Below, in pieces: positions 1 through 5,465 of a stretch of 5,542 bases of DNA (its first letter is position 1; every line of letters begins with the position of its first letter). Source of the DNA: Bacteroidia bacterium. GTDB taxonomy: Bacteria > Bacteroidota > Bacteroidia > Flavobacteriales > Flavobacteriaceae. The notes under the pieces are model-generated. The model was given only the letters and a program-made list of their open reading frames with translations, was not told the DNA's origin and ran no database searches. The translations under genes and the position numbers were made by a program. The stretch spans positions 1 to 5,542 of the forward strand of contig JAUICT010000167.1 of the NCBI GenBank assembly GCA_030429325.1. The letters run 5' to 3'.

Positions 1-671
1 GTGGCGGGCGTAAAGATTACCCCTGTAATGTCGTCATCCGCACGTGCGTCTACATAGCTCATGGTAGCGGCATCCTGAGGAGCTGTTGGGTTTACCAAAT
101 TGGTGATTCGTGCAGCATTACCCATGCTTACATCCGCAGTAGGAATACCAAATCCACTTAAGGGAATGTTGGCTTTGTCCAACTTGGGATTGGTCACTGC
201 ACCATCCTGTAGTTGTTGTTGGCCAATGATCCCAAATGAAAGGTCCTCCCTTAACACGGTATTGTTGGCAATATTTTCACTGGTGATTTTGTTTACCTCA
301 AAATTGTAGTTGATGCCATCTGGGGTATCCTCGGATATGATGACTACGGTACTGTCCCTTGACGTAGGATTGAATAGGGCCAGTGTGCTAAAGGTAATCC
401 TATTGTCTTCACACAAATTAACCCATTCGGTTCCGTTGTAATAATGTAGGCAATCTTCTTCAATGTTATAGACCATGGCCCCAACCAAAGGAACAATGTT
501 GTTCATTTCGGCAGTGGTTACCCTGCTGATCACAAGGGCACCTGTGTTACTTTCCAATTCCAGTATTGAGGCGGGGTGTATACTTTGAGGGTTGTCGCCA
601 ATTTTTACCTGTCCACTTAGGGTGTTGATCATAAGCAGGCCAATGGCCCAGTAGATGATATGCGTCTTCAC
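1..671 (-). CDS. Secreted protein with tail-fibre-like segment, N-terminal part (3' end outside window)
   Basis: The frame stays open without a stop from a GTG at 671-669 to the left edge, 223 complete codons. Residues 1-20 form a signal peptide: Lys2, a hydrophobic stretch IIYWAIGLLMI, and cleavage at LSG|Q. Residues 23-88 read like the head of many flavobacterial surface proteins: a GDNPQSIHPASILELES stretch, then ALVISRVTTAEM, VGAMVYN and YYNGTEWVNLC. Residues 183-209 (GNAARITNLVNPTAPQDAAT...YVD) resemble the repeat seen in phage tail-fibre and tail-collar proteins. No enzymatic motif is visible. GTG 671 is preferred because it opens directly on the signal peptide; a second in-frame GTG at 707-705 lies inside the likely -7 box, and the internal ATG at 632-630 would cut off most of the signal peptide. 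A surface or extracellular structural or adhesive role is inference. The C-terminus, where a sorting domain might lie, is outside the window. Confidence 0.8.
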   Translation of the reverse strand, partial: MKTHIIYWAIGLLMINTLSGQVKIGDNPQSIHPASILELESNTGALVISRVTTAEMNNIVPLVGAMVYNIEEDCLHYYNGTEWVNLCEDNRITFSTLALFNPTSRDSTVVIISEDTPDGINYNFEVNKITSENIANNTVLREDLSFGIIGQQQLQDGAVTNPKLDKANIPLSGFGIPTADVSMGNAARITNLVNPTAPQDAATMSYVDARADDDITGVIFTPA

Positions 672-706
672 AGTGTTTGTATTTGAGGATTTCCAAACGT
701 AAACCA

Positions 707-714
707 CAAAACTA
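707..714 (-). promoter_or_regulatory. Candidate -7 element (TAnnTTTG) for the leftward gene
   Basis: Read on the minus strand the eight bases are TAGTTTTG, an exact match to the Bacteroidota -7 consensus TAnnTTTG. The element ends 35 bases before the GTG start at 671, which would give a leader of about 30 nt. No TTG -33 element is found at the usual spacing; the nearest upstream TTG is 33 bases away. An exact match at a sensible distance in a divergent intergenic region is suggestive, but an eight-base motif with two free positions can occur by chance. Confidence 0.5.
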
Positions 715-860
715 AGCCTATGATCGGATTATTGGTACATTTCCCGTCAAAATACGTAGTTCAAGGGTGAACGGATACTGTTTTTGCCCCAAAACCTGTG
801 ATAGAATTAACAAAAGTTTAGAATGTGTTTATTTTTTTATATCGGCTTCAAAGGTTTTCT

Positions 861-874
861 TTAACTTGAGTTAA
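861..874. promoter_or_regulatory. 14-bp inverted repeat just upstream of the operon's first gene
   Basis: TTAACT-TG-AGTTAA has two perfect 6-base arms around a 2-base centre. It ends nine bases before the ATG at 884 and is followed directly by an A/T-rich stretch with eight T's. The remaining 672-883 region shows no exact rightward TAnnTTTG; the closest rightward sequence, TAACTTGA at 862-869, lies inside this repeat and is a weak match. The site could be an operator for a dimeric regulator or a small hairpin in the leader that affects translation initiation. A 6-bp, AT-rich stem with a 2-nt loop is too weak to be a credible terminator. Confidence 0.35.
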
Positions 875-883
875 ATTTTTTTT

Positions 884-1624
884 ATGAGAAATGCACTAGT
901 CATCCTGTTTTCGTTGCTCCTTTCTGGGCTGTCCATGGCACAGGATAACCGCCAGATTTTGCGTGGAAAGGTACTTTACAGAAACAGCAATGTGCCCAAT
1001 GAGAACGTTATCAATTCCAACACAGGAATGGCTACCATCACCAATGAAGATGGTGAGTTTGCCATTTCTGTAAAGGCTGGGGATCAAGTGGTCTTTACAG
1101 CGATAAATTATCAGTTGGAAGTGGTTGTCATCACCGATGAGATTTTACGGAACAACCGATTGGTGGTTGAAGTGAACGAAAAAGTCAGGGAATTGGACGA
1201 GGTGGTCGTAACCCCCGAAAACCAAGAGAAGTTCCTAGAGGTAAAAAACGAGGATTTCAAGGAATACCATTACGAAATAGACCGTAGCACCGAGGTTCAA
1301 AACATTGCAGAATCCCAAAGCGTCCGGGGTATGCGGGACGGACTCAACTTCGTCAATATTTTTAAGGCGCTTTTCAATACCCAACAGACGGAAGGACAGC
1401 AAAGGGCGCCCCTGAAAGTCAGCGAGGTGCTTAGACATGTTTATGATGATGAATTTTTTGTGGCCGATTTGCGATTGCCGCAAGATAAAATAGATGCGTT
1501 TCTGTTGTACTGCGATGATAAGATTCCTTCGCAGACCCTATTGCGAAAGGAAAATGAGTTTCAACTCATAGATTTTTTGGTTACCCAGAGCAAGGCCTAT
1601 TTGGCCACGTTGAATGAGGAATGA
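884..1624 (+). CDS. Secreted carboxypeptidase-like regulatory domain protein (paralogue A)
   Basis: This is a 246-residue exported protein of unknown function. Residues 1-19 are a signal peptide with Arg2, the hydrophobic run ALVILFSLLLSGL, and cleavage at SMA|Q. Residues about 26-110 form a CarboxypepD_reg-like beta-sandwich: LRGKV at the start, the ATITNEDGEFAISV turn, GDQVVFTAINYQ, and ELDEVVVT at the end (103-110). This is the domain that precedes the barrel in SusC-type TonB-dependent transporters, but no barrel follows. Residues 111-246 match no domain I can name; the tail contains FFVADLRLPQDKIDAF (191-206), which recurs in the next gene. The ATG at 884 is chosen because it gives a complete signal peptide after an A/T-rich leader. 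The stop overlaps the next start by four bases. A structural or ligand-binding envelope role is inference; no peptidase residues are present. Confidence 0.85.
   Translation: MRNALVILFSLLLSGLSMAQDNRQILRGKVLYRNSNVPNENVINSNTGMATITNEDGEFAISVKAGDQVVFTAINYQLEVVVITDEILRNNRLVVEVNEKVRELDEVVVTPENQEKFLEVKNEDFKEYHYEIDRSTEVQNIAESQSVRGMRDGLNFVNIFKALFNTQQTEGQQRAPLKVSEVLRHVYDDEFFVADLRLPQDKIDAFLLYCDDKIPSQTLLRKENEFQLIDFLVTQSKAYLATLNEE
1621..1624 (+). promoter_or_regulatory. ATGA stop-start overlap between the two paralogues
   Basis: The TGA of the first paralogue (1622-1624) lies inside ATGA, whose ATG (1621-1623) starts the second. Such overlaps usually mean translational coupling by ribosome re-initiation, giving linked amounts of the two proteins. 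The GAGGA just before the ATG directly abuts it, too close for a normal Shine-Dalgarno, which Bacteroidota seldom use anyway. Confidence 0.75.
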
Positions 1625-2415
1625 GAAATATTCTTTTCGTATTCGGATGTCTTTTTTTTCTCTCGGCCTATGCCCAAGATGGAACTTCCAAAGCGTTATT
1701 GGGGAGGGTTACCAGTCCAGATGGTGATGTAACAGGGGTGGTGGTACAGAACATCAGTTCAGAACAGGCCGTAATTACGGATATTGATGGTAATTTCTCC
1801 ATTACGGTCAGTCAAAACGATACTTTGGTATTTTCAGCGGTACAATATCAAAGAAGGGTGCTTCCCATTACCGAAGTGCTCTACAATACCAGTTTTGTCA
1901 TGGTGCCCATGGAGGAATTTGTGAACGAATTGCAGGAAGTGGTGGTGCGGCCGTACGATCTTTCTGGGGACCTTAACCAAGATTTGGGAAAACTCACTTT
2001 GGAAAAGGACGTGAGTGCCGAAGCCTTGGGGTTGCCCAATGCAAAACGTAAGATACCCACCCAGAGTGAGCGAATGTTACAACAGGCAACAGCAGGAAAA
2101 TTTAATATAGGGATGATTCTAAGTCCGCCGTTGGACCCTATCATAAACGCCATTACAGGGCGTACCAAAATGCTGAAGAACCGGGTGAAGGTGGATGCGA
2201 CCTATGCAAAGACCCAAAGAGTCCAAGATTTTTATGTGGATTCGCTTTTTGTGGCCACCTTAAAAATACCTCAGGAGAAAATAGATGATTTTATGTATTT
2301 CTGTGAAGTGGATGAGGTCTTCCAACAGACTGTAGATTCACAGGATAAGCTCAAAATCTGGGACTTTATGATTCAAAAGAGCCGTATATATAGAAAGAAC
2401 AATAATTTGGATTGA
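1621..2415 (+). CDS. Secreted carboxypeptidase-like regulatory domain protein (paralogue B)
   Basis: This 264-residue exported protein is a paralogue of the preceding gene. Residues 1-18 are a signal peptide starting MRN, as in its neighbour, with cleavage at AYA|Q; Cys10 lies within the hydrophobic core and is not a lipobox. Residues about 26-110 are a CarboxypepD_reg-like domain, with LLGRV, AVITDIDGNFSITV, DTLVFSAVQYQ and ELQEVVVR at exactly the same residue numbers (103-110) as in paralogue A. The middle has LGLPNAKRKIPTQSER and a DPIINAITGRTKMLK stretch, which I recall from other flavobacterial proteins of this kind. The last 56 residues align without gaps to the last 56 of paralogue A, beginning LFVATLKIPQEKIDDF (209-224). 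No enzymatic residues are visible. Its function is unknown; membership of the envelope cassette rests on the coupled start and shared architecture. Confidence 0.85.
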   Translation: MRNILFVFGCLFFLSAYAQDGTSKALLGRVTSPDGDVTGVVVQNISSEQAVITDIDGNFSITVSQNDTLVFSAVQYQRRVLPITEVLYNTSFVMVPMEEFVNELQEVVVRPYDLSGDLNQDLGKLTLEKDVSAEALGLPNAKRKIPTQSERMLQQATAGKFNIGMILSPPLDPIINAITGRTKMLKNRVKVDATYAKTQRVQDFYVDSLFVATLKIPQEKIDDFMYFCEVDEVFQQTVDSQDKLKIWDFMIQKSRIYRKNNNLD

Positions 2416-2423
2416 TATCTTTG
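2416..2423 (+). promoter_or_regulatory. Candidate internal -7 element (TAnnTTTG) before the DUF6702 gene
   Basis: TATCTTTG begins on the base after the stop codon of the second paralogue and matches TAnnTTTG exactly. It would place transcription start near 2428, about 60 nt before the ATG at 2489. No TTG -33 element is found about 20 bases upstream. If real, it allows the DUF6702 and M1 peptidase genes to be transcribed apart from the two paralogues. No terminator hairpin is seen in this gap, so read-through from upstream is also expected. Confidence 0.35.
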
Positions 2424-2488
2424 CTCCCTGTGGCATAAAAATTGAACATACTGTAACACACGCCTAAATCTTGAGTCTAATACCACAC

Positions 2489-3007
2489 ATGATGAATACC
2501 AGCATAGCAAAAAGAATGATGTTGCCTTTGGTAATGGTACTTTTTTTGTCTTTTACCACGGTGCACAAATTTTACATCAGTGTAACCAATGTGATGTACT
2601 CTGAAAAGGATGATGCCCTTCAGATTACCAGTCGCATCTTCATAGATGATTTGGACAGGTTGCTAAACGAACGCTACGGTATCAAGGCCAAATTGGCAAC
2701 ACCCAATGAAGCAAAAGTTGCCAATGAGTATATAGAAAAATACTTCAGGACCAAATTTGTGGTGGAGCTCAACGGTGAGCCTGTTGCGTACAAATTTTTG
2801 GGAAAAAGCTATGACAATGATGTGGTCATCTGCTATTTGGAGATTATCAATGCCAATTTCGAAGGACTAAAAACACTTTCCGTACAAAACGAGATTCTTA
2901 CCGACCTGTTTGAAGAACAGCAGAATGTGGTCCACCTAAAATGGAAAGGACAAAAAAGGAGTTTTGTGCTTATCAAGGAAAATAATAAAGGAATGTTAAA
3001 CTTATAA
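2489..3007 (+). CDS. DUF6702 family exported protein
   Basis: The sequence resembles the DUF6702 family, small proteins of unknown function that I know from Bacteroidota. With ATG 2489 it is 172 residues. An N-terminal basic region (K8, R9) and hydrophobic stretch MMLPLVMVLFLSF form a signal peptide or anchor, followed by HKFYISVTNVMY (26-37), QITSRIFIDDLDRLL, a central GKSYDNDVVICYLEI, LFEEQQN (140-146), and the C-terminal LIKENNKGMLNL. The open frame can be extended to a TTG at 2471, but ATG 2489 or 2492 is preferred because the six extra residues add nothing to the export signal. Unlike its neighbours the export signal has no A|Q cleavage site, so the cleavage point is unclear. It lies 73 bp after paralogue B and 60 bp before the M1 peptidase, in the same orientation. 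An accessory role to the peptidase is only a guess from position. Confidence 0.85.
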   Translation: MMNTSIAKRMMLPLVMVLFLSFTTVHKFYISVTNVMYSEKDDALQITSRIFIDDLDRLLNERYGIKAKLATPNEAKVANEYIEKYFRTKFVVELNGEPVAYKFLGKSYDNDVVICYLEIINANFEGLKTLSVQNEILTDLFEEQQNVVHLKWKGQKRSFVLIKENNKGMLNL

Positions 3008-3011
3008 CGTA

Positions 3012-3044
3012 TTGTTAAGAGTTGGTTAAAATATCCTATTTTTC
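3012..3044 (+). promoter_or_regulatory. Possible promoter before the M1 peptidase gene
   Basis: TTG at 3012-3014 and TATTTTTC at 3037-3044 (seven of eight bases of TAnnTTTG) are separated by 22 bases, which fits the Bacteroidota -33/-7 layout. Transcription would start near 3049, about 19 nt before the ATG at 3068. The final C in place of G weakens the match. The 60-bp gap contains no terminator, so the peptidase can also be read from the upstream operon. Confidence 0.3.
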
Positions 3045-3067
3045 ACCGTTTTAAAATCAAATTGAAA

Positions 3068-5386
3068 ATGAACAGAGTCAAGTATTATGCGGCTTCATTC
3101 TTGTTTCTTTTTGGTGCTGTTACCTTATCGGCCCAAGAAGAAGGGGAAGTGAAGCAAGAGCGACAGCCCGGTCATTATAACCAGAGCAAATTTAAACAGT
3201 TGTACGAGGAGTTTGCCACTCCCAATACCTACAGAACGGCGTCAGGGGCACCGGGACCCGATTATTACCAACAACAGGCAGATTATGTGATCCGTGTGGA
3301 ACTGGATGACAAAAACGCACGTATTTATGGTGATGAGACCATTACCTATCACAACAACTCCCCAGAAGATTTGGAGTTTCTTTGGGTACAGTTGGACCAG
3401 AATGTAAGGGCCAAAGATTCAAAATCTCCGCTTCGGGATGGAAATGGCGTTAACATTGCCTACACGGCAGATAATTTTGCCCAGACCTATATCAATGAGC
3501 CATTTGATGGTGGTTTCAACATTGAGCATGTAAAGGATGCCAGCGGAAAACCATTGTCTTACACCATTAACCAAACCATGATGCGGTTGAACATTCCGCA
3601 ACCATTGAAAAGTGGCGAGAAGATTTCTTTCTCCATAAAATGGTGGTACAACGTTCCAGACCATACGGTGAACAGAGCCCGTTCTGGATTTGAGTATTTT
3701 GCAAAAGACGGTAACCGTGCTTATGTGATTGCCCAATTCTTTCCAAGAATGGCCGTTTATAGCGATGTGGAAGGATGGCAAAACCATCAGTTCTGGGGAA
3801 GTGGGGAATTTGCACTGCCCTTCGGGAATTATGATGTAAGCATTACCGTTCCGGCCGATCACGTCTTGGATGCAACTGGTGAATTGCAAAACCGCGAAGA
3901 GGTGTTTTCCAAAGAAATGATGAAGCGCTATAAAGAAGCCAAAAAATCGTATGACAAACCTGTCATTATTGTAACCCAAGAAGAAGCAGAAGCTGCTGAG
4001 AAAGGGTTCTCTACCGATAAAAAGACATGGAAATTCAAGGCTACCAATGTGAGGGATTATGCCTTTGCCACTTCCCGAAAGTTTATTTGGGACATGCAGG
4101 CCGTAAAAATAGGAGGAAAAGATGTTATGGCAGTTTCCATGTATCCCAAGGAAGGAAACCCTCTTTGGGAAGATATGTCTACCAAGGCCGTTGTACAGAC
4201 CCTACATACCTATTCAAAGCATACGTTTGATTATCCATACCATAAAGCTATTTCAGTCCATGCCAAGAACCAAGGTATGGAATACCCCATGATTTGTTGG
4301 AACTATGGCCGTCCCAACGAAGACGGCACCTATTCTGATAGGACCAAATTCGGGATGATCAGTGTGATTATCCATGAGGTAGGCCACAACTTCTTTCCTA
4401 TGATCGTAAATTCCGATGAACGTCAATGGGGATGGATGGACGAAGGTCTGGATACCTTTATGCAATATTTGACCGAGCAGGAATTTGGAAAAAACTATCC
4501 AAGCGTTATAGCCCCAAATGAGAATTACCCATCGCGAAGAGGTGCTCCTGCAGATATTGTACCTTACATGAGTGGAGATCAAAGCTTTATTGCTCCTATC
4601 ATGTCCAACCCAGAGAACGTATACCAATTGGGAGCCAATGCCTATGGCAAACCGGCCACGGCGCTGAACATTTTAAGGGAGACCGTAATGGGTAGGGAGC
4701 TTTTTGATCATGCGTTCAAGACCTATGCACAACGCTGGATGTTCAAGCACCCAACGCCGGAGGATTTCTTCCGTACCATGGAAGATGCTTCCGCAGTGGA
4801 TTTGGATTGGTTCTGGAGAAGCTGGTTCTACACTACCGATTACGTTGATATTGGTGTCAAGGGAGTTAAAAAATACTATGTGAGCAGTGAGCCAACGGCC
4901 CAAATGAAAAAGTATATGGCAGACAGAAACCTTACAGAGGCAGATTTGCCACCATTGGTCTACTTGGCCGAAGAGGACAGTGAAGATTTTATGCCAGAAC
5001 TGAAAGGTAAAGCTCCATCTGAAACATCACAGAACCTTAAGGAATTTATGATGGACAACATGACCGAGGCTGATAGGGCCAAGGTCAAGGAGCCAAAGTA
5101 CTTTTATGAGGTTACCTTTGATAAGCCGGGAGGAATTCCCATGCCATTGATTGTGGAGTATACCTATGCCGATGGTACCAAGGAAAACGTTACCTATCCA
5201 CCAGAGATTTGGAGAAAGAATGATGCCGAAGTGAAAAGGGTCATCTCTTCACAAAAAGAATTGGTGGGCATTGTTGTAGATCCCAAATTGGAAACTGCGG
5301 ATATTGATACCACCAATAATGCGTGGCCCATGAAGGACGAAAAATCCGATTTTGATAAGTTCAAAGAGAACATCAAAGGAAAATAA
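3068..5386 (+). CDS. Secreted M1 family zinc metallopeptidase
   Basis: This is a 772-residue gluzincin-type peptidase (M1, aminopeptidase N-like) predicted to act outside the cytoplasmic membrane. Residues 1-22 are a signal peptide cleaved at LSA|Q. The N-terminal beta domain spans about 50-270, with YVIRVELDDKNARIYGDETITYHNNS typical of its start (listed here only as a landmark around residues 70-95). The substrate-binding motif is GMEYP (403-407), in place of GXMEN. The zinc site is HEVGH (436-440) plus Glu459, exactly HEXXH-X18-E, with Glu437 the catalytic base. Tyr526 in AYGKPATAL aligns with the transition-state tyrosine. The catalytic module ends near 592 (WFWRSWFYTTDY); about 180 more residues form an acidic linker and a probable beta domain ending ETADIDTTNN. 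The frame extends to TTG 3062, but ATG 3068 gives a clean signal peptide. All key residues are present, so it is probably active. Substrate is unknown. A terminator follows 18 bases later. Confidence 0.93.
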   Translation: MNRVKYYAASFLFLFGAVTLSAQEEGEVKQERQPGHYNQSKFKQLYEEFATPNTYRTASGAPGPDYYQQQADYVIRVELDDKNARIYGDETITYHNNSPEDLEFLWVQLDQNVRAKDSKSPLRDGNGVNIAYTADNFAQTYINEPFDGGFNIEHVKDASGKPLSYTINQTMMRLNIPQPLKSGEKISFSIKWWYNVPDHTVNRARSGFEYFAKDGNRAYVIAQFFPRMAVYSDVEGWQNHQFWGSGEFALPFGNYDVSITVPADHVLDATGELQNREEVFSKEMMKRYKEAKKSYDKPVIIVTQEEAEAAEKGFSTDKKTWKFKATNVRDYAFATSRKFIWDMQAVKIGGKDVMAVSMYPKEGNPLWEDMSTKAVVQTLHTYSKHTFDYPYHKAISVHAKNQGMEYPMICWNYGRPNEDGTYSDRTKFGMISVIIHEVGHNFFPMIVNSDERQWGWMDEGLDTFMQYLTEQEFGKNYPSVIAPNENYPSRRGAPADIVPYMSGDQSFIAPIMSNPENVYQLGANAYGKPATALNILRETVMGRELFDHAFKTYAQRWMFKHPTPEDFFRTMEDASAVDLDWFWRSWFYTTDYVDIGVKGVKKYYVSSEPTAQMKKYMADRNLTEADLPPLVYLAEEDSEDFMPELKGKAPSETSQNLKEFMMDNMTEADRAKVKEPKYFYEVTFDKPGGIPMPLIVEYTYADGTKENVTYPPEIWRKNDAEVKRVISSQKELVGIVVDPKLETADIDTTNNAWPMKDEKSDFDKFKENIKGK

Positions 5387-5404
5387 TACAAAACTCTTGA
5401 AAAG

Positions 5405-5432
5405 AGCCTCGTGATTTCACGAGGCTTTTTTT
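5405..5432 (+). terminator. Intrinsic terminator after the M1 peptidase gene
   Basis: AGCCTCGTG (5405-5413) and CACGAGGCT (5418-5426) form a perfect 9-bp stem around the loop ATTT, and the stem runs into seven T's (5426-5432). A flanking AAAG can extend the stem by a G-T pair and A-T pairs. It begins 18 bases after the peptidase stop and marks the end of the rightward transcription unit. The opposite strand lacks an equally long T run, so it acts mainly rightward. Confidence 0.92.
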
Positions 5433-5453
5433 ATTTTCCCAACAACTTCTGAT

Positions 5454-5461
5454 TATATTTG
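5454..5461 (+). promoter_or_regulatory. Candidate -7 element (TAnnTTTG) directly before tatA
   Basis: TATATTTG matches TAnnTTTG exactly and lies between the upstream terminator and the next gene, where a promoter is expected. It ends four bases before the ATG at 5466, so normal spacing would place transcription start at or next to the A of the start codon. No TTG is seen about 20 bases upstream. Either the tatA message is leaderless or this is a chance match in A/T-rich DNA. Confidence 0.4.
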
Positions 5462-5465
5462 TTGC

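Noticed and set aside
100..309. Rightward 69-codon open frame near the left edge
   Set aside because: It lies opposite the leftward gene, which is open for 223 codons with a signal peptide and recognisable protein motifs; the rightward frame has no family resemblance.
861..883. The palindrome plus T run read as a terminator
   Set aside because: The stem is six mostly A-T pairs with a 2-nt loop, too weak, and it would stop transcription just before the gene it precedes.
1621..1680. Lipoprotein reading of the second paralogue because of Cys10
   Set aside because: The cysteine lies within the hydrophobic core (VFGCLF), not after a lipobox at its end, while AYA|Q is a good signal peptidase I site.
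2471..2488. TTG start for the DUF6702 gene
   Set aside because: It adds only six residues before an ATG ATG pair that opens on the natural basic and hydrophobic export signal.
2564..2575. Mature N-terminal histidine (a His-brace-like copper site) in the DUF6702 protein, from HKFY after the signal
   Set aside because: Cleavage between V25 and H26 would need T at -3 and V at -1, a poor site, and only one other histidine (H149) is present in the mature protein.
3062..3067. TTG start for the M1 peptidase
   Set aside because: ATG 3068 is two codons downstream in an A-rich context and gives a standard signal peptide.
3419..3979. Leftward 186-codon open frame inside the M1 peptidase gene
   Set aside because: It is fully inside the N-terminal domain of a well-supported peptidase on the other strand and its translation resembles no protein; it is a shadow of the coding frame.
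4253..4627. Leftward 124-codon open frame opposite the zinc-binding region
   Set aside because: It overlaps the conserved catalytic core of the M1 peptidase and shows no independent motif or start context.
5405..5432. Hairpin as a repeat or attachment site
   Set aside because: Position, stem, loop and T run are fully explained by an intrinsic terminator, and no second copy is in the window.
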